A stretch of 36,329 nt of DNA from an uncultured Paraprevotella sp. (GTDB taxonomy: Bacteria > Bacteroidota > Bacteroidia > Bacteroidales > Bacteroidaceae), in NCBI GenBank assembly GCA_944321975.1, contig CALUNJ010000018.1, positions 1 to 36,329 of the forward strand. Reading direction: 5' to 3'. The notes below the pieces were generated by a model. The model was not told where the DNA came from, did no database searches, and saw only the letters and a list, made by a program, of their open reading frames with translations. The translations under genes and the position numbers were made by a program. Positions 15,230 through 25,056 of this stretch are shown here, piece by piece (position 1 is the stretch's first letter; every line of letters starts with the position of its first letter).

Positions 15230-18200
15230 ATGAAAAACCTATTAAAAACCCTCGCCTTGTGTGCGGCCTGCCTGTGTGCAGGCGGGCCGTTGCAGGCACA
15301 ATACGGCGAGACGCCTCCCCTGCATGTGGACGGCAAATACCTGAAAGACCCCCACGGCAACGTGGTGAACCTGCATGGCGTGATGGACACGCCCAATCCT
15401 TATTTCAACAATTACCGCTGGGGAAATACCTGCGAACTGTCCACCGTGAGGGCGTGCCGCAATTATTTCGAGAAACTCTTCACCGCCTTGACCGACACGG
15501 CACAGGGCGCGTGGTGTAATATTTTCCGGCTCCATCTGGATCCTTGTTGGACCAACGACCCCAACAAGCCCAGCACGGGCAGCGCCACCGGAGAGGCCAA
15601 CATCAGCCGTTACAGCCGCACGCGGCTGAACAGTTTCATGCGCCAGCTGTTCGTCCCCCTGGCCGAGTCGGCCCTGGACCACGGGCTTTACGTGGTGATG
15701 CGCCCGCCCGGCGTGTGTCCCGACACGATACAGGTGGGCGGCGAGTACCAGGACTATCTGCTCGACGTGTGGGACGTGGTCAGCTCCAACCCGGACGTGC
15801 AGGCCCATAGCGGCCAGCTCTTCCTGGAACTGGCCAACGAGCCGGTCACCTGCGTGGGCGAAGACGGTCAGGCTTCACCGCGCGCGTTGCATGACTTTTT
15901 CCAGCCCATCGTGGACAAGATACGCGCCAACGGTTACACCGGCGTCATCTGGGTGCCCGGTTCGGGTTGGCAGGCCAATTACCGGGACTACGCCGCATAC
16001 CCCATTGAAGGCTACAACATCGGCTATGCCGTGCACGCCTATGTGGGATGGTATGATTGCAGCGACGAGACGGCCACGCCGGAACGTTTCATCGAGAATT
16101 TCGGCCAATCCGTGCCGGTGGTGGAAACCAATCCCATCCTGGTGACGGAGGTCGACTGGAGCCCGGAGGTGCCGGGCGAGGGCCACTACAACGAACACGA
16201 CGAATGGGTGCCGGGCAACATGGGCACATGGGCCACGGGCACGACTTCGGGCTGGGGCAATTCGTTCAAGGCCATGATGGACCATTATGGCAACGTGGGC
16301 ATGACGCTGACCGGCACGGCCGACTATATCGACATAGACACCTATCTCAACAGCCGCACGGTGGTGCCGGCTTTCGGCGGAGAGCCTGAAGCCTGCGCGC
16401 AAGCCTGCTTCGAATGGTATGCCGACTACGCGCAAGTGAACGTGCCGCGGGCGGACTTCACCTACCGGCGGGCGGCCGACAACGGGGACGGCACCTTCAC
16501 GAACCCGCTCCTTCACGCCGACTTCCCCGATCCGGATGTCATCCGGGTGGACGATACCTACTATCTGGCGACCACCACGATGTACTTCTTCCCCGGTGCG
16601 ACCATCCTGAAATCGAAAGACCTGGTGAACTGGGAATACTGCGCCAACCCCTTGCAGCAGATTTCCAATTCCGACGCCTACAACCTGGCCCACGGATGGA
16701 ACCACTATGCCGGCGGGCAGTGGGCGCCCAGCCTGCGTTACCGCGACGGGAAGTTCTACCTGCACTTCGTGGCGTTTAACCACGACGAAGTGCAAGACGG
16801 GGGCGGCTTCCTGCTGACGGCCACGGATCCTTCGGGCCAATGGGAAATGCAAAAGCTGGAAGGCTTCTACTATGACGCCGGACTGCTCTTCGACGGCGAA
16901 GACACCTATATCGCCCATGGCATAGACCACATCAGCGTGACCCAACTGGACGACAACTTCAAGGCGGTGAGGACGGAAGAGGTGATCACGGCGGGCAACG
17001 GCTGTGAAGGCAGCCACTTCTACCACATCGGCGACTATTATTATATCTATGCCACTTATGGCGGGACGGAAGGCAGCCAGACCATTTTCCGCTCCAAGTC
17101 GCCTTTCGGACCCTATGAGGAACATGAGGGGCGGGTGTTTGAGAAACAGCACATACACCAAGGCGGCCTGGTGGAAACCCAGACGGGCGAATGGTGGACC
17201 ATCCTGTTCAAGGATGCCGGCACCGTGGGGCGCATCCCCTACCTGGAACCGGTGGAATGGGTGGACGGCTGGCCCGTGATAGGCCGTGACGGCATCGACG
17301 TGAGCCAGGGCGGGGCATCGTACAAGAAACCCGACGTGGGGCAGGCCTACCCCGTGACCTATCTGCCCACGAACGACACCTTCACCGAACCTTCACTGGG
17401 ACTGCAATGGCAATGGAACCACAATGCCGACCGCGCCAGCTGGTCGCTCTTTGAACGTCCGGGATGGCTGCGCCTGCACACGGCTTCCGTGGCCGATGAC
17501 CTGAGACAAGCCCGCAACACCCTGACCCAACGCATCTTCGCTTACGAGGCCGAGGGTACGGATGCCGGCAGTTACCGTGACTCCTATGGCACCGCGCGCT
17601 TCGACTTGTCGGGCATGCAGGAAGGCGATGTCTGCGGGCTCTGCGTGTTCCAGGATCCCTATGGCTATATCGGCGTGAAGATGGAAGGCGGGCAGCGCAG
17701 GCTGGTGTACTGCCGCAGTGCCTATGCCGACGGGTCGGTGGCCGCCGAAACCCTCGAGGGGGAAGTGGTTGACGGCACGGAAATCTACCTGCGTGCCGTG
17801 GTGAACTTCGGGACGAACCGGGCGCAATTCTATTATAGTGCCGACAACGTACACTACACGCCATTCGGCAACGAATGGACGATGCGCTACACGCTGGCCG
17901 TGTTCACAGGCAACCGCTTCGGGCTGTTCAACTATGCCACAGCGCAGACCGGCGGGTATGTGGACATCGACTGGTTCTCGACCGAACCCGACTTCAGCGA
18001 AGAAAAATACTATGCGGAAGGGACGCTGGCGACTTTCACGGAAGACGACCTCACGATGGCTTCGCTCACGATGTCTGACGAGGATATCAACCTGGTGCCG
18101 GGCGACCGCTACACGTTGGACGTGACGGCGACCTTCCTTTCGGAACGGACGGAAAACGTGTCGGCCACCTGTAGCTATGAACTTTCGCATGAAGGCGTGG

Positions 18201-18886
18201 TGGCTATCGAGAAAGGCTATATGACGGCCTTGGCCGACGGAACCGCGGACGTGACGGCCACTTACACCGACTTTATGGGGAACACGCAGAAAGTCTCGTT
18301 CACCGTGACGGTGGCCACCTTCCCTTTGACGGAGGAAGGCTTCAACCCGTCCATTTGGGAAACCGGAACGTTCGACGAGGCCACAGGCTGCCTGGTCACG
18401 GGCCAATACGGCTTTGGAGGCTGGGAATATGCCACGGGAGTGGACCTTTCGGCCTACAAGTACATCGTGGTGCGCTTGAGGCAGCCGGTCAACGGGCAAC
18501 CTTCGTTCCGCCTTTTCGACACGTCGAATTATTGGAGCACGCCTTACATGTGCGACATGGGGACGAACACCGTGGCGAAAATCGACCTGCACAATATGGT
18601 GAAGTCCGACGGGACCAAATGCGACCCGTCGCACATCTACATCGCCGGTTTCTGGACGTTGGGTGGCCAGCCGCTTTACATAGAAGATGTGTTCCTGAGC
18701 CATGACGGCGTGAATCCTTCGGGTGTCGCATCGGTGGAGCCGGACTTCGGCGGAGCCGACGTGGTGGCGGTGGAATATTATTCGCTGTCGGGACAACTGC
18801 TCGCGGCTCCGCAGCGTGGCCTGGTGGTGGTGAAACGCATCCTGTCGGACGGGCGTGTGGAGGCACGGACGGAATGGTTCAGGTGA
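15230..18886 (+). CDS. Secreted GH5-GH43 bifunctional glycoside hydrolase with Ig-like and CBM-like modules
   Basis: 1218 aa from the ATG at 15230; the frame is open to 15077, but that part contains the promoter. The signal peptide ends near LQAQ. Residues ~28-410 are a GH5-like TIM barrel with acid/base E204 (LANEP) and nucleophile candidate E307 (TEVDW). Residues ~425-900 are a GH43 propeller with D434 (FPDPD), a central FYYDAGLLFD and E593 (CEGSHF), plus the beta-sandwich found in GH43_12-type enzymes. An Ig-like Big_2 type domain (about 945-1035), a CBM-like module (about 1040-1165) and the shared C-terminal tail follow. The GH43 half resembles the enzyme at 27835, including WVDGWP. It probably combines backbone cutting and side-chain or xylosyl removal; exact GH5 subfamily unassigned. 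Confidence 0.9.
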   Translation: MKNLLKTLALCAACLCAGGPLQAQYGETPPLHVDGKYLKDPHGNVVNLHGVMDTPNPYFNNYRWGNTCELSTVRACRNYFEKLFTALTDTAQGAWCNIFRLHLDPCWTNDPNKPSTGSATGEANISRYSRTRLNSFMRQLFVPLAESALDHGLYVVMRPPGVCPDTIQVGGEYQDYLLDVWDVVSSNPDVQAHSGQLFLELANEPVTCVGEDGQASPRALHDFFQPIVDKIRANGYTGVIWVPGSGWQANYRDYAAYPIEGYNIGYAVHAYVGWYDCSDETATPERFIENFGQSVPVVETNPILVTEVDWSPEVPGEGHYNEHDEWVPGNMGTWATGTTSGWGNSFKAMMDHYGNVGMTLTGTADYIDIDTYLNSRTVVPAFGGEPEACAQACFEWYADYAQVNVPRADFTYRRAADNGDGTFTNPLLHADFPDPDVIRVDDTYYLATTTMYFFPGATILKSKDLVNWEYCANPLQQISNSDAYNLAHGWNHYAGGQWAPSLRYRDGKFYLHFVAFNHDEVQDGGGFLLTATDPSGQWEMQKLEGFYYDAGLLFDGEDTYIAHGIDHISVTQLDDNFKAVRTEEVITAGNGCEGSHFYHIGDYYYIYATYGGTEGSQTIFRSKSPFGPYEEHEGRVFEKQHIHQGGLVETQTGEWWTILFKDAGTVGRIPYLEPVEWVDGWPVIGRDGIDVSQGGASYKKPDVGQAYPVTYLPTNDTFTEPSLGLQWQWNHNADRASWSLFERPGWLRLHTASVADDLRQARNTLTQRIFAYEAEGTDAGSYRDSYGTARFDLSGMQEGDVCGLCVFQDPYGYIGVKMEGGQRRLVYCRSAYADGSVAAETLEGEVVDGTEIYLRAVVNFGTNRAQFYYSADNVHYTPFGNEWTMRYTLAVFTGNRFGLFNYATAQTGGYVDIDWFSTEPDFSEEKYYAEGTLATFTEDDLTMASLTMSDEDINLVPGDRYTLDVTATFLSERTENVSATCSYELSHEGVVAIEKGYMTALADGTADVTATYTDFMGNTQKVSFTVTVATFPLTEEGFNPSIWETGTFDEATGCLVTGQYGFGGWEYATGVDLSAYKYIVVRLRQPVNGQPSFRLFDTSNYWSTPYMCDMGTNTVAKIDLHNMVKSDGTKCDPSHIYIAGFWTLGGQPLYIEDVFLSHDGVNPSGVASVEPDFGGADVVAVEYYSLSGQLLAAPQRGLVVVKRILSDGRVEARTEWFR

Positions 18887-18963
18887 TTTGAGTGAAGGGA
18901 GCGGGGCGAAGAAGCCCCCTTCCCGCCAAAGACGGAGAATCTTTTCATAATAATTCGATCCGG

Positions 18964-18998
18964 GTGTGCTGGGAAGTGATTTTCCGGCACGCCTTTTT
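18964..18998 (+). terminator. Intrinsic terminator after the GH5-GH43 gene
   Basis: GTGTGCTGG (18964-18972) pairs, with two G-T wobbles, with CCGGCACGC (18984-18992), followed by CTTTTTGG. It shares a 19-bp core with the terminator at 15033-15067. A second hairpin (GGGGC/GCCCC) lies just upstream, right after the stop. Confidence 0.75.
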
Positions 18999-19345
18999 GG
19001 CATCTTGGCGGAAAGGACGCAGGCCGGGAGGATACGGCGGGAGGGGGCGCAGTAGAAATTTAGTGGGGATAGCCATACAGCTTTGCGATTCTGAATAGAA
19101 AGAACTTCGGAACAGTAGAACTACAGAGGACGTTTCCCCGCCCCCACCAAGATGGGGGATATATCCTTTTCATTTTTTCGTATGACTGACCTTTGTGCCC
19201 TCCAGCCGGATTCCTCCGGCAGCAGAAGGCAAGCCCCCGTCCTCTTCCTTTCCGTCATTTCCATTTCCCAATCCATATGCCGTATTTCGAAGGTGAAACA
19301 TTATTCTGTTAATAATCAACAATATACAACGTATTTTGAAACACT

Positions 19346-19428
19346 CGGATTTTTCTCAAGTGATTCACACTTTTTTCTCAAGCAAAAAAAATGTGAATCT
19401 CAAGAGAGAATTATTCGTTCCTCTTGAG
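19346..19428. repeat. CTCAAG 22-bp-period hairpin element, copy 2
   Basis: It begins CGGATTTTTCTCAAG like the other copies. CTCAAG occurs at 19355, 19377 and 19399, exactly 22 bp apart. The first spacer (TGATTCACAC + T run) and the second (A run + TGTGAAT) are inverted copies of each other. CTCAAGAG (19399-19406) pairs with CTCTTGAG (19421-19428), again offset by 22 bp. Confidence 0.75.
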
Positions 19429-19676
19429 CGCGATTTCATCCTATTCCGCCACGTTTGTCTTTTCCCTCGCGAGGCCGTGACAGCCTCTTCCGCTTCAGCA
19501 CTGCAAACATTCGGATGATTCCCACTGAAAATCTACAGCCCGCGGGAGGGGGCGTGGTGAAGCCGTGGACTTGGGAGGACTCTCCGGAAGAGCCGGGGGC
19601 ATCGCGCACCTTCTTATTTTCCAATACCGTTTTTTTGCAGATTTTTTTTCGCGTTTTTCCCCCTAATCGGGCGGAA

Positions 19677-19705
19677 TGATACATCATCCAAAATATGTGT
19701 TACAT
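19677..19705 (+). promoter_or_regulatory. Putative activator site: TGATACAT / TGTTACAT direct repeat
   Basis: TGATACAT (19677-19684) and TGTTACAT (19698-19705) are 21 bp apart; the second ends 29 bp before the -7 box. This is the same layout, base for base in spacing, as at 15139-15204. It probably controls the whole 19769-35182 operon. Confidence 0.65.
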
Positions 19706-19734
19706 TTCAAAAACGCGGTCAGGGCGATTTCTTG

Positions 19735-19742
19735 TATTTTTG
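19735..19742 (+). promoter_or_regulatory. Bacteroidetes -7 box of the GH115 operon
   Basis: TATTTTTG matches TAnnTTTG. It lies 26 nt before the ATG at 19769 and rules out the ATG at 19676 further upstream. Confidence 0.7.
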
Positions 19743-19768
19743 TAGCGGAAAAAAGACATTGGAAAACC

Positions 19769-22744
19769 ATGAAACAACAACTGCTGAAGTCCGCAATCAC
19801 GATTTGCACTTTTATCGGCGTGACGGCCAATCTTTGTGCCATCGACACGGACTATGTGTGCTATTCCTCGTGTGCGGGAGCGTTCACGCTTTCCGCGTCA
19901 GGGCGTTCTGCCGCCTTGCATGTGGACGGCCATGACTATAAAGGGGTTGTATTGGCGGCCCGCAATCTGGCGCAGGACATCGGCCGGGTGACCGGAACGG
20001 CAGCCCGGGTGGACATGGCCCGGCCAGCCGGGCGGGGAGCCGTGGTGGCCGGGACCGTCGGAAAGAGCCGGTGGATTGACAGCCTGGCGGCGGCAGGGCG
20101 GATTGACGTGTCGCCCATCGAGGGGAAATGGGAAAGCTATCTGATAGAGACCGTGGACGGCAACCTGGTGGTGGCCGGGAGCGACAAGCGCGGCACGATC
20201 TTCGGGCTATACGACCTCGCGGAGAAAATAGGCGTTTCGCCGTGGTATGACATGGCCGACGTGCCGGTGAGGCGCCATGAGGCCCTCTACGTGAAGCCGG
20301 GACGTTATGTGCAGGAACCGCCCAAGGTGAAATATCGCGGCATCTTCCTGAACGACGAATGGCCGAGCCTGGGGGGGTGGGCCTCTGCCAGGTTCGGCGG
20401 TTTCAACAGCCGTTTTTATGCCCATGTGTTCGAGCTGCTGCTTCGCCTGCGGGCCAATTTCATTTGGCCGGCCATGTGGGCCAGCTCTTTTTATGAGGAC
20501 GATCCGGCCAACGGGCAATTGGCCGACGACATGGGGATCGTGCTGGGCACTTCGCATCATGAACCCATGATGCGCCCCCACAAGGATTACACCAAGCGGA
20601 GAAAAGAAGTGGGCCCCTGGAATTACGCCACGAACAAGGAAAGATTGGACAGCTTCTTCACCGCAGGCATCGAGCGGAGCAAGGATTTTGAGAACGTGGT
20701 GACCATAGGCATGCGCGGAGACGGCGACGTGGCGATGGGAGGAAAGGATGCCACGGACGAGGACAACATGCGCGTGCTGGCCGACGTGGTGAAAGGGCAA
20801 CGCGGGATCCTGGAGCGGGTGTATGGAAAGCCGGCATCCGAAGTGCCGCAATTGTGGGCCATCTTCACGGAGGTGCAGCGTTACTATGACAAAGGTTTCA
20901 CCGTGCCCGACGATGTGCTGCTCCTGTTCTGCGACAACAATTGGGGGTATATCCGGCGCACCGGAGCCTGGAAGGAGCAACGGCGAAAGGGCGGCATGGG
21001 AATGTATTATCACATCGACATGAACGGGGGGCCATGGAATGACCGTTGGATCAATACGACCACCATACCCAAGCTGCGGGAACAGTTCAACCTGGCCTAC
21101 CAGACAGGCATTGATGACTTGTGGGTGGTCAACGTGGGCGACCTGAAGCCGAAAGAACTTCCCATAGACTTCATCCTGCGTTATGCCTGGGATCCCGATG
21201 CGATACCGGCCGGCAAGGAAGGCGACTACCTGCGCGGGTGGGCCGCACAGAATTTCGGCGACGCGCAGGCACAGCCGGTGGCCGACATCGTGTCGAAGTA
21301 TGCCAAATATAATCTGTGGAGGAAGCCGGAGGTGCAGTCCGCCGATATCTTCAGCGTGGTGAACCATCATGAGGCAGACCGCGTGGCCGCATTGTGGCGC
21401 GAAGTGGCCCGTGAGGCGGACTCCATCGGACGGTTGCTGCCCGCAGAGTACCAGGATGCTTATTACCAACTGGTGCTTTATCCGGCCAAGGCCTCGGCCG
21501 GAGTGGCGGAAATGTATCTGGCGGCCGGTAAAAACCGGGTGTATGCCCGGCAAGGGCGTGTCAGCGCCAATGGCTATGCCGATCGCGTGGCTGAACTTTT
21601 CGAGGCCGATAGCGCGATGACGGCCTATTATAACCAAGAATTGGCGGGCGGCAAGTGGAAGCACATGATGAGTGATGTGCATATGGGTTACGTGCAATGG
21701 TCGATGCCCAAAACCAACATGGCACCGGAAACGGAACGTGTGACTCCGTTGCCGGACCCGGAGATGGGGGTGGCCGTGGAAGGCAGCGAGAAGGCTTCGG
21801 AGGGAAACCACGATGTGTTGGAACTTCCCGCCTTTGATAACTTTTGTGCTCCCACCTATTATATAGATGTGTTCAACCGGGGAAACGGCCATTTCGACTT
21901 TCGCGCGAAGGCGGACAAACCTTGGGTGAAGTTGAGCGCGAAGAAAGGGACGGTGGAGAAGGAAAAACGGTTGTGGGTGTCTGTGGATTGGGAAAAACTG
22001 GATCCAGGCACGTCGGAAGCCACAGTGAGTCTGACTCGCGGGAGGCAGCGTGTGGACGTGAAGCTCCGGGCTGTGAAAGCTGACAAGCCCGTGACGGACG
22101 GATTTTTCTTCGGAAATCCTGCAGGCCGCGAGTTCTCCGTTCCTGCGACGGACTATACGCTCCGTTTGCGTGGGAAGTATGCCCAGTGGGTTCCTCTGCC
22201 GGATTTGGGCCGTGGCGGTTGCATGGGGATTGACCCCGTAAATTCTCCTTCCGTGAGTGAGGCAGCCGAGGCTCCTTGTTTGGAATATGCGGTATATCTT
22301 CCGGAAACCGGCCGGCAGACGGTGTGCATCGGCATCTTGCCCACACAGGATGTGGTTCCCGAACGGGGGTTGCGCCTGGCTTATGCTTTGGATGACGGAC
22401 CGGTGCGGCAGTTGGACGCCCGTGAAGGTTTTAAGGATGAGTTCCGCGAGTACACCCCGGAAAACCTGAAAAATTCGCCCAAACTCAAGCCGTTGCCCCG
22501 GCGCACGAAAGACCTGGCACTTTATGGGCGGGGCAAATATCGCAATGAGGTGTTTGACAACCTGCGTTGGCTGACAGCGGAAATAGACGTGGCCGAAGCC
22601 GGATTGCACACCTTCAAGGTCTACATGGTGGATCCGGAACTGGTGGTGGAACGTCTGGTGTTTTGTCCGGACAATGCGCATCCCAGCTATTGGGGCGCAC
22701 CGGAGATTCGTCATTCTGGAAGGAAACAAATAGAGAAAAAATAA
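19769..22744 (+). CDS. GH115 xylan alpha-(4-O-methyl)-glucuronidase
   Basis: 991 aa from the ATG at 19769 (MKQQLLKSAITICTFIG...), with a signal peptide ending near LCA. Length and motifs fit GH115: an N-terminal domain with SDKRGTIFGLYDLAEKIG, then RGIFLNDEWP (191-198 region; D196, E197), LRANFIWPAMW, GTSHHEPM (H263, H264, E265), FTEVQRYY (E368, a candidate catalytic residue), and a C-terminal beta-rich region. GH115 enzymes remove glucuronate or 4-O-methylglucuronate from xylan, including internal side chains. No lipobox, so probably periplasmic. It is the first gene of a nine-gene unit and follows the promoter with the direct-repeat site. From about 21800 the base composition becomes less GC-rich. 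Confidence 0.95.
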   Translation: MKQQLLKSAITICTFIGVTANLCAIDTDYVCYSSCAGAFTLSASGRSAALHVDGHDYKGVVLAARNLAQDIGRVTGTAARVDMARPAGRGAVVAGTVGKSRWIDSLAAAGRIDVSPIEGKWESYLIETVDGNLVVAGSDKRGTIFGLYDLAEKIGVSPWYDMADVPVRRHEALYVKPGRYVQEPPKVKYRGIFLNDEWPSLGGWASARFGGFNSRFYAHVFELLLRLRANFIWPAMWASSFYEDDPANGQLADDMGIVLGTSHHEPMMRPHKDYTKRRKEVGPWNYATNKERLDSFFTAGIERSKDFENVVTIGMRGDGDVAMGGKDATDEDNMRVLADVVKGQRGILERVYGKPASEVPQLWAIFTEVQRYYDKGFTVPDDVLLLFCDNNWGYIRRTGAWKEQRRKGGMGMYYHIDMNGGPWNDRWINTTTIPKLREQFNLAYQTGIDDLWVVNVGDLKPKELPIDFILRYAWDPDAIPAGKEGDYLRGWAAQNFGDAQAQPVADIVSKYAKYNLWRKPEVQSADIFSVVNHHEADRVAALWREVAREADSIGRLLPAEYQDAYYQLVLYPAKASAGVAEMYLAAGKNRVYARQGRVSANGYADRVAELFEADSAMTAYYNQELAGGKWKHMMSDVHMGYVQWSMPKTNMAPETERVTPLPDPEMGVAVEGSEKASEGNHDVLELPAFDNFCAPTYYIDVFNRGNGHFDFRAKADKPWVKLSAKKGTVEKEKRLWVSVDWEKLDPGTSEATVSLTRGRQRVDVKLRAVKADKPVTDGFFFGNPAGREFSVPATDYTLRLRGKYAQWVPLPDLGRGGCMGIDPVNSPSVSEAAEAPCLEYAVYLPETGRQTVCIGILPTQDVVPERGLRLAYALDDGPVRQLDAREGFKDEFREYTPENLKNSPKLKPLPRRTKDLALYGRGKYRNEVFDNLRWLTAEIDVAEAGLHTFKVYMVDPELVVERLVFCPDNAHPSYWGAPEIRHSGRKQIEKK

Positions 22745-22751
22745 TTGATAG

Positions 22752-23939
<1,188 letters not shown>

Positions 23940-23949
23940 GAAGGGGAAC

Positions 23950-25032
23950 ATGAAAGCGAAGACAATCTGGGCCATTTGCCTGGGGGTTCCTTTGTGGGTC
24001 TTTGGGCAGCCGGCTGCGGAAAAGACGTTTGTGATGAAAGGAAATCCGATTGTGACCGACAAGTTCACTGCGGATCCGGCTGCTTTGGTGCATGACGGGA
24101 CGCTTTATCTTTATGCCGGTCATGACGAGGCCAAAGAGGGAGAGACCTTCAACATCACGGAGTGGGTGTGTTATTCCACTAAAGACATGAAAAACTGGAC
24201 GGATCATGGAAAAGTGCTGGAACCCACTGACTTTTCATGGGCCGTGGGCGAGGCTTGGGCCTCGCAAGTGGTGGAGAAGGATGGAAAATTCTATTTTTAT
24301 ACCACGGTGCAGGCTGGCGCGCCGCTGAATTGCAAAGCTATAGGCGTGGCTGTGGGAGAAAGTCCCACAGGACCGTTCAAGGATGCTCTGGGCAAGCCGC
24401 TCATCACCGATGCCATGACGCCCAACGGGAAGCGGGGGTGGTGGAACGATATAGACCCGACCGTGCTGGTGGATGATCAGGGCACTCCCTGGTTGAGTTG
24501 GGGAAACGGCACATGCTTTATCGCGAAACTGAAGCCGGACATGATGTCGTTGGACGGCCCGATAGAGGTGCTTGATTTGCCTCATTACGTGGAAGGCCCT
24601 TGGCTGCACAAACGCGGGGACTTGTATTATCTGACCTATGCTTCCATGGGGAAGGGGCGTGAGATGATACATTATGCCACCGCCAAGGAGATTGGCGGGA
24701 CGTGGACTTACCAAGGTGCCTTGACCGGCATGGCGGAGAATAGTTTTACCATCCATCCGAGTATTGTGGAATTTAACGGGAACTGGTATTTGTTTTATCA
24801 TAATGCCACCCTGACCCTGGACGGAAAGGGCGGGGCCACAGGACGCCGTAGCGTGTGTGCGGACTATTTGTACTACTATCCCGATGGCAAGATGGCTTTT
24901 GTGGAGCAGACCAAATCCGGTGTTTCCGTTCCTCCCAAACCTCTCGGGGAGGCTTTGAAGGTGGTCAATCCGTACGCCGGTGAGAAACCTTCCGAGGTAA
25001 AACGCTTGCCGGTAGATTCGGGCGTGAAATAA
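23950..25032 (+). CDS. GH43 family glycosidase (no CBM)
   Basis: 360 aa from the ATG at 23950, preferred because AAGGGG lies just upstream; the ATG at 23932, which overlaps the esterase stop, is the alternative. Signal peptide ends near VFGQ. Five-bladed propeller signatures with the GH43 triad: D42 (TADPA), D169 (DIDPT) and E215 (VEGPW). It closely resembles the next two genes but lacks their C-terminal CBM6. Family members act as alpha-L-arabinofuranosidases or beta-xylosidases on arabinoxylan. Probably periplasmic. The specific activity is not readable from sequence. Confidence 0.9.
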   Translation: MKAKTIWAICLGVPLWVFGQPAAEKTFVMKGNPIVTDKFTADPAALVHDGTLYLYAGHDEAKEGETFNITEWVCYSTKDMKNWTDHGKVLEPTDFSWAVGEAWASQVVEKDGKFYFYTTVQAGAPLNCKAIGVAVGESPTGPFKDALGKPLITDAMTPNGKRGWWNDIDPTVLVDDQGTPWLSWGNGTCFIAKLKPDMMSLDGPIEVLDLPHYVEGPWLHKRGDLYYLTYASMGKGREMIHYATAKEIGGTWTYQGALTGMAENSFTIHPSIVEFNGNWYLFYHNATLTLDGKGGATGRRSVCADYLYYYPDGKMAFVEQTKSGVSVPPKPLGEALKVVNPYAGEKPSEVKRLPVDSGVK

Positions 25033-25056
25033 TGGACTGATTTTTGAAATGATAGA

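Larger units (their letters stand above)
18887..19768. other. Long intergenic region ahead of the GH115 operon
   Basis: 882 bp without a supported gene. In order: a GC-rich hairpin (18896-18924), a terminator (18964-18998), a stretch with two small perfect stems (CCCCCA/TGGGGG at 19141-19158 and GCCGGA/TCCGGC at about 19204-19220) but no recognisable RNA family, the CTCAAG hairpin element (19346-19428), a featureless stretch (about 19430-19660), then the operon's activator site and promoter. Short frames here have atypical composition and no family. Confidence 0.6.

Noticed and set aside
19141..19158. Perfect 6-bp stem CCCCCA/TGGGGG in the long spacer
   Set aside because: Could be a hairpin RNA or terminator, but it has no clear T run directly after it and no transcript context. 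Not called as a feature of its own.
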